The notes under the pieces are model-generated. The model was not told the DNA's origin. It worked only from the letters and a program-made list of their open reading frames with translations, and made no database searches. The translations under genes and the position numbers were made by a program. Positions 35,808-45,319 of a stretch of DNA of 64,000 nucleotides are shown in pieces; the first letter of the stretch is position 1, and the number at the start of each line of letters is the position of its first letter. This DNA comes from Microvirga solisilvae (GTDB lineage Bacteria; Pseudomonadota; Alphaproteobacteria; Rhizobiales; Beijerinckiaceae): positions 487,806-551,805 of the forward strand of contig NZ_JAKUCN010000002.1 of assembly GCF_022808595.1 (NCBI RefSeq), written 5' to 3'.

Positions 35808-37721
35808 ATGATGCATTTTCGGGGCGATATTCAGGCACTGCGCGGCTGGGCAGTCGCGCTTGTTGTGGTTGAGCATGCAAAGATCGGCTTACTCCCTCAA
35901 GGATATCTTGGCGTCGATGTCTTCTTCGTCATCTCCGGATTCCTGATCACGGGAATTTTGGCCCGTTCGATCGAGGCCGGTACTTTCAACTTCAAGGATT
36001 TCTATTTCAGGCGCGCCCGCCGGATCTTGCCGGCAGCTTATGTCACCATTGTTCTCACAGCGCTTGCCGCAATCTGGTTCCTCACGTCGGTTGAGATCAA
36101 TGACTTCAAGGCTCAAGTTCTCGGAGCCGTCACTTTCTCGATCAACTTCGTTCTGTGGAGCCAGACAGATTACTTTGCAGTTGAGGCCGATCTGAAGCCC
36201 CTGCTTCACATGTGGTCCCTTGCCATCGAGGAGCAGTATTACATTCTTCTCCCGGCTTTGATGATGCTGACCCCCGTTCGCTACTGGCGGGCGATGATGG
36301 GGAGCCTGTTCGTCGTGAGCTTGGCACTATGCATCGTATGGGCACGATATGACGCCACCGGTGCGTTCTACATGCTGCCTACCCGGGCGTGGGAACTCGC
36401 AATAGGCTCCTTGGGAGCCATCTATGTGAAGCAGGCTCAGAAATACGCTCCTGTCTGGCGCGTGCTTTATTGGCCTGCGCTGGCGACATTGATTGTGCTC
36501 CCGGCGATTTCCGTTGATCTGCCCCATCCCGGTGTGCCCGCAATTGCAGTCTGTCTCGCGACTCTTGTGATCCTTCTGGCAAGGAACGAGAGCCTAGCGG
36601 CCACGCTTCCGGGGAGGGCATTGGCGAAGGTGGGAGACATTTCTTACTCTCTCTACCTCGTTCACTGGCCGATTATGGTTTTTACATTCGCGGCCTATCT
36701 GGGCGAGCCACCCTTGAGTGTTCGTGTGGCGGTGATTGCCCTTTCCGGCTTGTGCGCCGTCCTCATGTATCTTCTGATCGAAACACCAGCTCGCACGGCC
36801 TTTCAAAAACCGTCATGGCCATTCGCCACGGCGACATTGACGGCATCGGTTTTCACGGTGCTCGTTTCGGTCGGAGCGTCGGCTTACGCCCGATCAGAGA
36901 TCGATTTCAGCAAGGTGCGTGCGGCCAATCACGGGTTGAACAAGGCTTGTGATTATTCAGGAAAACCGTTCAAACCCAAAGAAGAGTGTCAAACATCCCG
37001 CGAACCTAAAATTCTTGTGTGGGGTGACTCCTTCGCGATGCATCTCGTCCCAGGGATTGTCTCGGAAACCAAGCAGGGTTTGGTACAGGCATCATTCAGC
37101 ACTTGTGCGGCGCTTCTGGGCCTCTCAAGGAAGCGGAACGATATTGCAAATCCAGAGCGGTGGGCTCGCAGCTGCATATCATTCAACCAGGAGGTGCTGA
37201 AATATCTTGAAGCAACACCATCGATCGAAACGGTTGTGCTCGGCAATCAGTGGCGCCCGATTGTGAACGATTCAATGCAGATCTTGAGTATGGGGGAAAA
37301 GAGCAAGTTGGTTGCCCACAAGGCGGGGATTGATCTCGCGGTTGAGAGCTTTGGGAAGACAGTCGCTGCCATCAAGCAACTGGGAAAAAAGGTCGTCGTC
37401 TTCGGCCCGCCACCGAGCTATGGCGTCGATTTCAGCGTGTGCGTGGAGAGAATGATGACGAACAAGGTCATTCTCGGATCAAGCGACTGTCGCCTAGATC
37501 GCCGTAAGGCGTTTGAAGTCGATGCGAATGTCAACACGTTCTTGGATCGGATTGCCAGGGGCCATTCCGTCATTGTCGTGCGGATGGCGGATGTCCTGTG
37601 CACGGAGGACAAATGCGAAACCATCTTGGACGGAATTTCGGTCTATAGTGACTCAGTTCACCTATCCCATGCAGGTTCGATTGCCGTGATGAAGCGCCTG
37701 CATATCAACAGCAGTCTCTAG
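35808..37721 (+). CDS. Acyltransferase 3 family membrane protein with SGNH domain (OafA/YrhL-like)
   Basis: 637 residues from ATG 35808 (a second ATG follows at once); the frame is open further upstream without support. The N-terminal half is an acyltransferase-3 domain with about ten membrane segments: MHFRGDIQALRGWAVALVVVEH holds the catalytic His region, then GVDVFFVISGFLI and FYFRRARRILPA. After about residue 370 a periplasmic SGNH domain follows with the GDS motif in LVWGDSFAMH and the closing D-x-x-H in SDSVHLSHAGS. Such proteins acetylate surface polysaccharides such as lipopolysaccharide or exopolysaccharide. It lies beside tRNA-Leu. Confidence 0.92.
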   Translation: MMHFRGDIQALRGWAVALVVVEHAKIGLLPQGYLGVDVFFVISGFLITGILARSIEAGTFNFKDFYFRRARRILPAAYVTIVLTALAAIWFLTSVEINDFKAQVLGAVTFSINFVLWSQTDYFAVEADLKPLLHMWSLAIEEQYYILLPALMMLTPVRYWRAMMGSLFVVSLALCIVWARYDATGAFYMLPTRAWELAIGSLGAIYVKQAQKYAPVWRVLYWPALATLIVLPAISVDLPHPGVPAIAVCLATLVILLARNESLAATLPGRALAKVGDISYSLYLVHWPIMVFTFAAYLGEPPLSVRVAVIALSGLCAVLMYLLIETPARTAFQKPSWPFATATLTASVFTVLVSVGASAYARSEIDFSKVRAANHGLNKACDYSGKPFKPKEECQTSREPKILVWGDSFAMHLVPGIVSETKQGLVQASFSTCAALLGLSRKRNDIANPERWARSCISFNQEVLKYLEATPSIETVVLGNQWRPIVNDSMQILSMGEKSKLVAHKAGIDLAVESFGKTVAAIKQLGKKVVVFGPPPSYGVDFSVCVERMMTNKVILGSSDCRLDRRKAFEVDANVNTFLDRIARGHSVIVVRMADVLCTEDKCETILDGISVYSDSVHLSHAGSIAVMKRLHINSSL

Positions 37722-37784
37722 CGTGGCAAAAGCTGGATAAGGCGCTTTGCGCAAGCCATCAGGAGGCTGCGGCTTTAGCGATAT

Positions 37785-37869
37785 TGGTGCCCCTGGCCGG
37801 GATCGAACCAGCACTCCTTGCGGAACTCGATTTTGAGTCGAGCGCGTCTACCAATTCCGCCACAGGGGC
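37785..37869 (-). tRNA. tRNA-Leu (anticodon CAA)
   Basis: On the minus strand, 85 bases fold as a class II tRNA. The acceptor is GCCCCTG with CAGGGGC, the D arm contains AATTGGTAGACGC, the anticodon stem CTCGA/TCGAG holds loop CTCAAAA with CAA, and the T arm contains GGTTCGATCCC. Discriminator A and CCA are encoded. It reads UUG codons. Its 3' end faces the acyltransferase gene. Confidence 0.96.
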
Positions 37870-38009
37870 AAGGACCTGCGCAGTACCATGAGGGGGGAAG
37901 CCGGGTCAATCAGTCAGATGTGAAGCTGGACCTTAAGGCTGCCTCTCGCCATTCGGGCCTTCTTGTGCTCAAAGAGCGCCCATAGCCCTGTTTCTAGCGG
38001 CGGGATCTC

Positions 38010-38591
38010 ATGCTCAGACGCCTTTACGACTGGACCCTTTCCCTGGCGGCCAGGCCTTCGGCTCCTTATGCCCTGGCGGCCGTATCCTTCGCGGAGAGCT
38101 CGTTTTTCCCCGTGCCGCCGGATGTGATGCTGGTTCCGATGATGCTGGCGCGGCCTGATCGGGCTTGGTCCTATGCGCTGATCTGCACGGTCTCTTCCGT
38201 ACTGGGCGGCATCCTGGGCTATGTGATCGGCCTGGCGCTCTACGATTCCATCGGCGCCTGGCTCTTCCAGCTCTACGGTCTCACGGAGGGCGCGGAATCC
38301 TTCCGGCACGCTTATGCCGATTACGGCCATTGGGTGATCCTGCTGAAGGGCCTGACCCCCATTCCCTACAAGCTCGTGACGATCACCTCCGGCTTTGCGG
38401 GCTATCATCTGGGCTGGTTCATCCTGCTCTCGATCCTGACGCGCGGCGCCCGCTTCTATGTCATCGCGCTGCTGATGAGCCGGTTCGGACCGAAGATCAA
38501 ATCGATCATCGACAACAATTTCAACGTGGTGGCGGCGGTGTGTATCGCAGCCTTCGTCGGCGGCTTCGTGGCCTTCCGCTATCTCTTCTGA
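38010..38591 (+). CDS. YqaA-family (VTT/DedA-like) membrane protein
   Basis: 193 residues with about four or five membrane segments. The SNARE-associated/VTT signature is seen in FAESSFFPVPPDVMLVPMM and in VILLKGLTPIPYKLVTITSGFAG, where the Pro-rich re-entrant loops lie. Relatives move lipids (undecaprenyl phosphate or phospholipids) across the membrane or affect membrane potential, but the exact role of the YqaA branch is not settled. It is followed 12 bases later by dsbB, so the two are likely co-transcribed. Confidence 0.88.
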   Translation: MLRRLYDWTLSLAARPSAPYALAAVSFAESSFFPVPPDVMLVPMMLARPDRAWSYALICTVSSVLGGILGYVIGLALYDSIGAWLFQLYGLTEGAESFRHAYADYGHWVILLKGLTPIPYKLVTITSGFAGYHLGWFILLSILTRGARFYVIALLMSRFGPKIKSIIDNNFNVVAAVCIAAFVGGFVAFRYLF

Positions 38592-38603
38592 CGGGAGCCG
38601 ATC

Positions 38604-39098
38604 ATGAGCATTCGTCTCACCATGCGCCAAGCCGCTCTCGCCGTCGTGCTGGGAGCTGCCGCCACGATCGGCGGCGCGCTCGTCTTCGAGCATGTGCTCG
38701 GCTACGTTCCGTGCAAGCTGTGCCTGATCCAGCGCAATCCCTATTACATCGCCATGCCCCTGGGCCTCGTGGCGGCTTTCCTGCCGCCGCATTGGACGCG
38801 GGCGGGCTTGTGGCTGCTGGCCCTTGTCTTCCTCGTCAGTGCGGGGCTCGGCGCCTATCATTCCGGTGTCGAATGGGGGTTCTTTGCGGGGCCGAGCGAT
38901 TGCGGCGGCGGCTCGGGCGCAGGCGCGGGCAATGTGGGCGATTTCCTCAACCAGCTCCAGAATACGCGCGTGGTGAGCTGCAGCGAGGCCGCGTGGCGTT
39001 TCCTGGGATTGTCGCTTGCCGGCTGGAACGTGCTGATCTCGCTCGGCTTGGCGGCTTTCGCGGCCATGAGTGCGGCGGGCAAAGGCTTTGGAAAGTGA
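38604..39098 (+). CDS. dsbB: Disulfide bond formation protein DsbB
   Basis: 164 residues with four membrane segments. The first periplasmic loop has the redox pair Cys37-x-x-Cys40 (VPCKLCLIQR), and the second loop has Cys100 (SDCGGG) and Cys126 (VVSCSEA), as needed for passing electrons from DsbA to quinone. A short Gly/Ala-rich insert separates the second pair. The stop overlaps an ATG of the next frame by one base, but the next gene probably starts slightly later. Confidence 0.92.
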   Translation: MSIRLTMRQAALAVVLGAAATIGGALVFEHVLGYVPCKLCLIQRNPYYIAMPLGLVAAFLPPHWTRAGLWLLALVFLVSAGLGAYHSGVEWGFFAGPSDCGGGSGAGAGNVGDFLNQLQNTRVVSCSEAAWRFLGLSLAGWNVLISLGLAAFAAMSAAGKGFGK

Positions 39099-39115
39099 TG
39101 CTGAGGTGCGGCCGT

Positions 39116-39700
39116 ATGAACGGCTCGCAGAGAGTCCGTCTCGGAGTGTTCATCGCCGCGCTGCTTGGCATGGGCACGAACGCTCTCGCACAACATAACG
39201 GTGATGCGAGTCGGAGAACGGCCCATCAATCGATCTACGGACCTGACGGCATCTATGCCAAAATCCCTGCGCGGGATGATCACGGGCGCGATCAACTCGC
39301 GATGTTCCGGGCCTGGAACCCCGACCCGGTGGGAAACCACGAGGCCAATCTCCGGGCCCTCCACCCGTTGCTGGCCCGCGTGGTGCAAAAGGCGCAGGCC
39401 GATAATCCAGGTCTGCTCTTCGTGATCGGCTCAGGGTTGCGCGATGGTGGCCTGCAGCGCAAGGCGGTCGCCTGGGGATGGTCGAGAAACAATGCGGGCC
39501 CCCACACGCTCGGTCTCGCCGTCGACTTATGGCCGCTCGATGCGCAGGGCCATGTTGTCTTTGATCCGTCAGCGCAGACCCGGATTGCCGACGCAGTGAA
39601 GCGTGCCGCCAGGGAGCTTGGTGTGCCGATCCTCTGGGGTGGCCATTTCAAAGGTTTCAAGGATACGGATCGCTCGCATTTCGAGCTCAGGCGCCCATAG
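39116..39700 (+). CDS. M15 family peptidase, secreted (L-alanyl-D-glutamate or D-Ala-D-Ala peptidase type)
   Basis: 194 residues from ATG 39116, chosen because GAGGTG lies seven bases before it; ATG 39098 would add six residues. A signal peptide (VRLGVFIAALLGMGTNALAQ) is followed by the M15 core: FVIGSGLRD, then PHTLGLAVDLWP with the zinc ligands His and Asp, and RSHFEL with the last His. Such enzymes cut peptidoglycan stem peptides and are related to phage endolysins. It sits downstream of dsbB on the same strand. Two-Cys oxidation by DsbB is not implied because few Cys are present. Confidence 0.88.
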   Translation: MNGSQRVRLGVFIAALLGMGTNALAQHNGDASRRTAHQSIYGPDGIYAKIPARDDHGRDQLAMFRAWNPDPVGNHEANLRALHPLLARVVQKAQADNPGLLFVIGSGLRDGGLQRKAVAWGWSRNNAGPHTLGLAVDLWPLDAQGHVVFDPSAQTRIADAVKRAARELGVPILWGGHFKGFKDTDRSHFELRRP

Positions 39701-39756
39701 CGGAGGGCCAGCCTCACCGCCCGCATTTGCGAGCGGATTGCGTGTCAGGAAAAGCC

Positions 39757-40326
39757 TTAAGGCTCCAGCTCGCTGTCCCAGTAGAGATAATCCATCCAGC
39801 TTTCGTGCAGGTAATTCGGCGGGAAAAGCCGTCCGTTCGAATGCAGGTCGTGGACGGTGGGGGCGAAGGGATGCTGGCGAGGGAACATCTCGACCTCGCG
39901 GGGCATCTTGTCGCCTTTTCTGAGATTGCAGGGGGCGCAGGCGGCGACGACGTTTTCCCAGGTGGTCTGTCCGCCCTTGGAGCGGGGAATGACGTGGTCG
40001 AAGGTAAGGTCCTCGCGGGTGCCGCAATATTGGCAGCTGAAACGGTCGCGCAGGAAGACGTTGAAGCGGGTGAAGGCTGGGTGCCGCGAGGGCTGAACGT
40101 AGGTCTTGAGGGAGATGACCGAGGGGAGGCGGACTTCGAAGCTCGGACTTCGCACGACCTTGTCGTATTCGGAGACGATGTTGACCCGGTCCAGGAACAC
40201 CGCCTTGATCGCATCCTGCCAACACCAGATGGACAAAGGGTAGTAACTCAACGGCCGGTAATCGGCATTGAGGACTAAGGCCGGGCAGGCCTCGGGCCGC
40301 ACAACAGGTTGGACGTGTATCGTCAC
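39757..40326 (-). CDS. HNH endonuclease family protein
   Basis: 189 residues, GTG start with a strong AGGAGGTGG upstream. The HNH domain lies at about 95-145: CQYCG with a second zinc pair in CAPCN, DHVIPRSKGG and WENVVAAC. The N-terminus (ALVLNADYRPLSYYPLSIWCWQDAI) is conserved with a broad family of chromosomal HNH proteins in proteobacteria whose role is unknown. No phage genes are nearby, so this is not read as a terminase-associated nuclease. Convergent with the M15 gene. Confidence 0.9.
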   Translation of the reverse strand: MTIHVQPVVRPEACPALVLNADYRPLSYYPLSIWCWQDAIKAVFLDRVNIVSEYDKVVRSPSFEVRLPSVISLKTYVQPSRHPAFTRFNVFLRDRFSCQYCGTREDLTFDHVIPRSKGGQTTWENVVAACAPCNLRKGDKMPREVEMFPRQHPFAPTVHDLHSNGRLFPPNYLHESWMDYLYWDSELEP

Positions 40327-40463
40327 ACCACCTCCTCTTACAGAAGAGTAATCCCGTCTGATTAGACTATAGGCATCGTGACGCTGTTGTGAAGCTCACG
40401 CACGGGACGTTTGTGACGCACCTCTCCTGTTTCCGGTGCAAAACCGGCGGAGATCAGGCGTTT

Positions 40464-41345
40464 TTAGCGGGTCGGAACCGGATGCTCGCCGCGATAATCG
40501 TAGAAGCCGCGCTTGGTCTTGCGGCCGAGCCAGCCGGCCTCGACGTATTTCACGAGGAGCGGGCAGGGGCGGTATTTCGAATCGGCCAAGCCTTCATAGA
40601 GCACCTGCATGATCGACAGGCAGGTATCGAGGCCGATGAAATCGGCGAGCTGCAGCGGGCCCATCGGGTGGTTCGCGCCAAGGCGCATGGCCGTGTCGAT
40701 GGCCTCCACGGAGCCCACGCCCTCGTAGAGGGTGTAGATCGCCTCGTTGATCATCGGCAGCAGGATGCGGTTGACAATGAAGGCCGGGAAGTCCTCCGAC
40801 ACGGTGGAGGTCTTGCCGAGCTTGGCGATGAATTCCTTGGAGGATTCGTAAGTCGGGTCGTCGGTGGCGATGCCGCGGATCAGCTCCACGAGCTGCATCA
40901 CCGGCACCGGGTTCATGAAGTGGATGCCGATGAACTTTTCCGGACGGTCGGTGGCGGCGGCGAGGCGCGTGATGGAGATCGAGGATGTGTTCGTCGCGAT
41001 CATCGTCTCGGGACGCAGCGAGGCGCAAAGATTGGTGAAGATCTTGCGCTTCACCTCCTCGTTCTCGGTCGCGGCCTCGATCACGATGTCGCAGACCGAG
41101 AGATCGTCGTAGCCCCGGGCGGGCTTGATGCGCTCGAGAGCCGCCTGCCGGTCGGAATCCGTAACCGCGCCCTTGGAGACCTGGCGGGCCATGTTGCCGT
41201 TGATGGTGGCGAGCCCCGCATTGATGCGGTCATCCGAGAGATCGTGGAGCCGGACGTTGAAGCCTGCGAGCGAACAGACATGAGCGATGCCGCTGCCCAT
41301 CTGTCCCGCGCCGATCACGCCAACCGTTTTGATCTCAATGCCCAT
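40464..41345 (-). CDS. 3-hydroxybutyryl-CoA dehydrogenase
   Basis: 293 residues. The NAD-binding loop is [13 protein letters not shown] (Gly12-Gly19), the catalytic His is in [11 protein letters not shown], and the C-terminal domain has the usual [11 protein letters not shown] and [15 protein letters not shown]. It oxidises (S)-3-hydroxybutyryl-CoA in butanoate, fatty acid or polyhydroxybutyrate metabolism. It lies downstream of etfB-etfA, which take electrons from acyl-CoA dehydrogenases, so the three fit one pathway. Confidence 0.95.
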   Translation of the reverse strand: MGIEIKTVGVIGAGQMGSGIAHVCSLAGFNVRLHDLSDDRINAGLATINGNMARQVSKGAVTDSDRQAALERIKPARGYDDLSVCDIVIEAATENEEVKRKIFTNLCASLRPETMIATNTSSISITRLAAATDRPEKFIGIHFMNPVPVMQLVELIRGIATDDPTYESSKEFIAKLGKTSTVSEDFPAFIVNRILLPMINEAIYTLYEGVGSVEAIDTAMRLGANHPMGPLQLADFIGLDTCLSIMQVLYEGLADSKYRPCPLLVKYVEAGWLGRKTKRGFYDYRGEHPVPTR

Positions 41346-41372
41346 CTGACTTCGCCTGCATCCATGCTTTGA

Positions 41373-41402
41373 GCATCCGGGCGAGCGTTCCCGCCCGGAT
41401 GC
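41373..41402. terminator. Stem-loop between etfA and the hydroxybutyryl-CoA dehydrogenase gene
   Basis: GCATCCGGGCG (41373-41383) pairs perfectly with CGCCCGGATGC (41392-41402). No clear U-run follows on the minus strand, so it may be a partial terminator or an mRNA-stabilising hairpin that tunes expression of the last gene in the set. Confidence 0.5.
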
Positions 41403-41429
41403 GATGTTCGAACCCTATTCCTGGACCGA

Positions 41430-42371
41430 TTAGCCGGCCTTGGTCAACTCATCCTTCAGTTCAGGCAGGATTGTGAAGAGGTCGCCGACGAGACCGTAAT
41501 CGGCCACCTGGAAGATCGGGGCCTCCTCGTCCTTGTTGATCGCCACGATCACCTTGGAATCCTTCATGCCGGCGAGGTGCTGGATCGCGCCGGAGATGCC
41601 CACCGCGATGTAGAGATCGGGGGCCACCACCTTGCCGGTCTGGCCGACCTGCCAGTCGTTCGGCGCATAGCCGGCATCCACCGCCGCGCGCGAGGCGCCC
41701 ATGGCCGCGCCGAGCTTGTCGGCGATCGGCTCGATATACTGCTTGAAGTTGTCTGCCGACCCGAGCGAACGCCCGCCCGAGATGATGATCTTGGCCGAGG
41801 TCAGCTCCGGACGATCACTTTTCGCGATCTCCTCGCCCTTGAAGCTCGACACGCCAGGGTCGGCGGCGGCGTTCACGCTCTCGATGGCGGCCGAACCACC
41901 TTCATCGGCTGCCGGGAAGGCGGCGGTGCGCACCGTGATCACCTTCTTGGCATCGGTCGCCTGCACGGTCTGGATGGCGTTGCCGGCATAGATCGGACGC
42001 TCGAACGTGTCGGGCGAGACGACCTTGGTGATGTCGGAGACCTGCATCACGTCGAGCAGGGCCGCGACACGCGGCATGATGTTCTTGCCGTTCGAGGTCG
42101 AGGGCGCGATGAGCGCGTCGTACGAACCTGCCAGCGACACGATGAGGGCGGCAGTGGGCTCGGCCAGCATATGCTCGTAAGCGGCGCCATCGGCCAGCAG
42201 CACCTTCTCCACGCCCTCCAACTTGGCGGCGGCATCCGCCGCGCCCTTGGCGTTGGAGCCTGCCACCAGCACGTGCACGGGCGCGCCGAGCGCTTGTGCC
42301 GCGGAGAGGGCCTTGTGGGTGGCGTCCTTCAGGTGAGCGTTGTCGTGCTCGGCAATCAGCAATGTGGTCAT
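41430..42371 (-). CDS. etfA: Electron transfer flavoprotein alpha subunit
   Basis: 313 residues from the ATG with AAGGAG upstream; a longer frame overlaps the spacer from etfB. The N-terminal half is the ETF fold ([14 protein letters not shown]...). The C-terminal FAD-binding domain shows [31 protein letters not shown] and [16 protein letters not shown], and ends [18 protein letters not shown]. It accepts electrons from acyl-CoA dehydrogenases and passes them to ETF-ubiquinone oxidoreductase. It is encoded 13 bases after etfB. Confidence 0.97.
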   Translation of the reverse strand: MTTLLIAEHDNAHLKDATHKALSAAQALGAPVHVLVAGSNAKGAADAAAKLEGVEKVLLADGAAYEHMLAEPTAALIVSLAGSYDALIAPSTSNGKNIMPRVAALLDVMQVSDITKVVSPDTFERPIYAGNAIQTVQATDAKKVITVRTAAFPAADEGGSAAIESVNAAADPGVSSFKGEEIAKSDRPELTSAKIIISGGRSLGSADNFKQYIEPIADKLGAAMGASRAAVDAGYAPNDWQVGQTGKVVAPDLYIAVGISGAIQHLAGMKDSKVIVAINKDEEAPIFQVADYGLVGDLFTILPELKDELTKAG

Positions 42372-42384
42372 TGTCTTATTCTCC

Positions 42385-43134
42385 TTAGAGCACGCCGGCT
42401 TCAACTTTAAGCTTCTGGACCAGTTCGGCCACGGAGCCGACCTTCACGCCCGCCTTGCGGCCGCCGGGCTCTGCGGTCTTCAGCACCTTCAGGCGCGGAG
42501 CCACATCGACGCCGAGGGTCTCAGGCGAGGTCTCATCGAGAGGCTTCTTCTTGGCCTTCATGATGTTCGGGAGCGACGCATAGCGCGGCTCGTTGAGGCG
42601 CAGGTCCGTGGTGACGATGGCGGGCAGCTTGAGGCCCACTGTCTGCAGGCCGCCATCGACCTCGCGGGTCACGTCGACCGAGCCCTCGCCCACATTGACC
42701 TTGAAGGCGAAGGTGCCCTGCGGCCAGCCCAGCAGGGCTGCGAGCATCTGGCCGGTCTGGTTGGAATCGTCGTCGATGGCCTGCTTGCCCATGATCACGA
42801 GATCGGGCTTCTCCTGCTCGATCACGCCCTTCAGGATCTTGGCGACGGCGAGCGGCTCCACGGTGGCGTCGGTCTTGACCAGGATGCCGCGGTCGGCGCC
42901 CATGGCGAGCGCGGTGCGGATGGTCTCACCCGCCTGCTGCGGGCCGATGGAGACGGCGACGATCTCGGTGGCCTTGCCCTGTTCTTTCAGGCGCACGGCC
43001 TCCTCGACGGCGATTTCGTCGAAGGGGTTCATCGACATCTTCACGTTGGCGAGCTCGACGCCCGATCCGTCACCTTTGACGCGGATCTTGACGTTGTAGT
43101 CAACAACCCGCTTCACGCACACCAGAAGCTTCAT
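42385..43134 (-). CDS. etfB: Electron transfer flavoprotein beta subunit
   Basis: 249 residues. [19 protein letters not shown] and [16 protein letters not shown] are typical, and the AMP-binding stretch and recognition loop lie in [19 protein letters not shown] and [19 protein letters not shown]. It forms the heterodimer with EtfA. It is the first gene of etfB-etfA-hydroxybutyryl-CoA dehydrogenase. Confidence 0.97.
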   Translation of the reverse strand: MKLLVCVKRVVDYNVKIRVKGDGSGVELANVKMSMNPFDEIAVEEAVRLKEQGKATEIVAVSIGPQQAGETIRTALAMGADRGILVKTDATVEPLAVAKILKGVIEQEKPDLVIMGKQAIDDDSNQTGQMLAALLGWPQGTFAFKVNVGEGSVDVTREVDGGLQTVGLKLPAIVTTDLRLNEPRYASLPNIMKAKKKPLDETSPETLGVDVAPRLKVLKTAEPGGRKAGVKVGSVAELVQKLKVEAGVL

Positions 43135-43239
43135 TCGTCTGTCCTCAATTGAAGGTCAGGTCCGGATATGGCCCATGCGGGGCTCTCCGGACAGATAGGA
43201 AAAAGGCTGAGCGGGACCGTAGCTTTAAGCCCTCGAAAG

Positions 43240-43992
43240 TCAACGCGACGACTGCAGTTCCTGCGTCGCTGCGGCGCGGGCGAGAACCGGATCGTAGCGA
43301 TGCCTCATGATGGGGATGAGAATAGCGCCGGCGATGAACCCGCCAAGATGGGCGAACCAGCCCACCCCCTCGTCCGAGCCGAAGAAGGCTGAGATGAACT
43401 GCACGGCGAACCAGAAGCCGATGGCCCAATAGGCGGGCAGGCGCAGCGGGATTCCGCCGAGGAACAGGGCCCAGATCCGCACGCGCGGATAGAGGATAAC
43501 ATAAGCCGCCACCACGCCCGACACGCCGCCGGAAGCGCCGATGAGCGGGCGCTGCGGAGCAGGCAGGATGAAGCTCTCCGGCATGCTCACCCCCACCATC
43601 GAGAAGGAGGCGACCGCATGAACGAAGCTGGCGACGATGCCGCAGATCAGGAAGAAGGCGAGGAAACGCAGGTGCCCCATGGCGTCTTCCACGTTGTCGC
43701 CGAAGACCCACAGGAACAGCATGTTGCCGATCAGGTGAAACCAGGACCCGTGCAGGAAGATGTTGGTCGCAAGAGTCATCCACACCGGCACGAAGGGATA
43801 GCCTGGAGGCAGAGTCTCGAAGCCGAAGAGAACCGCGGGAATAAGCCCGAGGCCTCCCACCATCTCGTCAGCGGAAAACGGCCCATAGAGGAAGACGAGA
43901 TGGATGACGACGCAGGCCACGATCAGGGACCGCGCCACGACCGGCGTCTTCATGTGCTGGAGGGGAACGCCGTCATGAAGCGGTAGAAACAT
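43240..43992 (-). CDS. Rhomboid family intramembrane serine protease
   Basis: 250 residues, six or seven membrane segments. The catalytic Ser is in GASGGVSGV and the His in WFAHLGGFIAG; the oxyanion region HGSWFHLIGNMLFLWVFG is conserved. It cleaves membrane proteins within the lipid bilayer. The N-terminus MFLPLHDGVPLQHMKTP and this position beside etfB are common in Hyphomicrobiales. The substrate is unknown. Confidence 0.93.
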   Translation of the reverse strand: MFLPLHDGVPLQHMKTPVVARSLIVACVVIHLVFLYGPFSADEMVGGLGLIPAVLFGFETLPPGYPFVPVWMTLATNIFLHGSWFHLIGNMLFLWVFGDNVEDAMGHLRFLAFFLICGIVASFVHAVASFSMVGVSMPESFILPAPQRPLIGASGGVSGVVAAYVILYPRVRIWALFLGGIPLRLPAYWAIGFWFAVQFISAFFGSDEGVGWFAHLGGFIAGAILIPIMRHRYDPVLARAAATQELQSSR

Positions 43993-44035
43993 GGCCCGCT
44001 CCTTCAGGGCGATTTTCGGAGGGACGGATCCGTCT

Positions 44036-44611
44036 TTAGCGGTTCTGGCCAGGAACCCAGAGAACGTCCAAAGCGCCCTTGTCGTTGATGTAGCGCGAGG
44101 CGACGAAAAGGAAATCGGACAGCCGGTTGAGGTATTTCACGACCGCGTCGGACACTGTCTCGTCCGGGTTCTGGATCAGTTCGACCACGTTACGCTCGGC
44201 CCGGCGGCATACGGTGCGGGCCAGATGCAGGGCGGCTGCGGCGGGCGTGCCACCCGGCAGGACGAAGGAGCGCAAAGGCGCGAGATCGGCATTCAGCTCG
44301 TCGATTTCCCGTTCGAGGCGGTCAACCTGACCTTGCGAGATGCGCAGCGGCTCATAGGGCAGCGGCTTGTCCGTCTCGACGGTGGCGAGATCGGCGCCGA
44401 GGTCGAAGAGATCGTTCTGGATGCGGCCGAGCATCGCGTCGATGGGCAGATCCGCCGTATGCAGGCGAACCAAGCCGATGCAGGCATTGGTCTCGTCGAC
44501 CGTACCGAAGGCTTCGATGCGCAGGTCGTGCTTCGGGCGACGTCCGCCGGCGGCCAGCGCGGTGGTGCCATTGTCGCCGGTGCGGGTGTAGATGCGATTG
44601 AGAACGACCAT
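44036..44611 (-). CDS. Cob(I)alamin adenosyltransferase, PduO type
   Basis: 191 residues. The N-terminal ATP-binding motif YTRTGDNGTTAL and the Arg/Glu region CRRAERNVVEL are those of PduO/MMAB enzymes, with FGTVDETNACIG and NRLSDFLFVASRY between and after. It transfers the adenosyl group from ATP to cob(I)alamin, making the cofactor for methylmalonyl-CoA mutase and related enzymes. It lies beside the rhomboid gene on the same strand. Confidence 0.95.
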   Translation of the reverse strand: MVVLNRIYTRTGDNGTTALAAGGRRPKHDLRIEAFGTVDETNACIGLVRLHTADLPIDAMLGRIQNDLFDLGADLATVETDKPLPYEPLRISQGQVDRLEREIDELNADLAPLRSFVLPGGTPAAAALHLARTVCRRAERNVVELIQNPDETVSDAVVKYLNRLSDFLFVASRYINDKGALDVLWVPGQNR

Positions 44612-44638
44612 AAAAAGGCTCGGGGTCTGGAGTATTCG

Positions 44639-45214
44639 TTAGAACGAATACCCAACCCGTGCGCCGACATTCGTCAAGCCCCGATTCTCGGAGCAGGCAT
44701 CGCCATTGGAGAGATGCTCGACAGTGGCCATCACGCTCCAATTGGCGGAGAGGCGCACGCCCACGGAGCCGGATTCACGAAACAGCGGCGAGCAGCCCAG
44801 CGACTGGCGATCCGAGAAGGCATCGGTGACCTTGTCCTTGCCGTTGTGGAACGCGCCGCCGATGCTGCCTTCCACGAACACGTTGGGCGTGACGTCGAAG
44901 GTCCAGGTCAGGCCGGTATAGGCGAAGCTGGTCCGGTCATCGAAGTTCAGGCTGCCGCCGAGATGGGGGCGGGGGATGAAGTAGCTCGTGAACAGGTCGG
45001 ACGCGGTGAAGGGCTTCGCGAGAAGGATTTCGCCGGTGAGATTGGCCGATCCGCCATTGCCTTCGGGACCCCAGGGATCCTGAGCGGAGAAACCCATGCG
45101 GAATTCGGAGAGAAGGCTGGTCGAGGATTGCTTTCGGGCGTCGGCAGCAAAGAGGCCCGTCGATCCCATAACAAGGATCATGAGGCTCAAGCCAAAGGCT
45201 TTGCTGACGCGCAT
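44639..45214 (-). CDS. Acyloxyacyl hydrolase, PagL-like lipid A 3-O-deacylase
   Basis: 191 residues. A signal peptide (FGLSLMILVMGSTGLFAADA) is followed by a beta-barrel with alternating aromatic strands and a terminal GARVGYSF, as in outer-membrane proteins. The PagL active site is visible in VEHLSNGDACSENRGLTNVG, where the His and Ser of HLSN and a following Glu are expected catalytic residues. PagL removes an acyl chain from lipid A in the outer leaflet, altering immune recognition and permeability. The Cys pair SLGC...DACS may form a disulfide. Confidence 0.85.
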   Translation of the reverse strand: MRVSKAFGLSLMILVMGSTGLFAADARKQSSTSLLSEFRMGFSAQDPWGPEGNGGSANLTGEILLAKPFTASDLFTSYFIPRPHLGGSLNFDDRTSFAYTGLTWTFDVTPNVFVEGSIGGAFHNGKDKVTDAFSDRQSLGCSPLFRESGSVGVRLSANWSVMATVEHLSNGDACSENRGLTNVGARVGYSF

Positions 45215-45319
45215 TCGAGGGAATCCATCGTTAAAGATTTAGTGCCAACAGGCTAAGCCCGTTATGGCTAATGATCTCTTAATACAGACCGTGGCGAAAA
45301 AGTGTCAATACCGGGAAAG

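Noticed and set aside
37785..37869. tRNA-Leu as an integration site with duplicated 3' end
   Set aside because: By eye no second copy of the tRNA 3' end was found to the left, and there is no integrase gene nearby.
39757..40326. HNH protein as part of a prophage or defence system
   Set aside because: No phage, toxin or restriction genes adjoin it, and its N-terminus matches a common chromosomal family.
43991..45256. 421-residue plus-strand frame across the PduO and PagL-like genes
   Set aside because: It runs antisense to two recognisable genes and has no recognisable domain.
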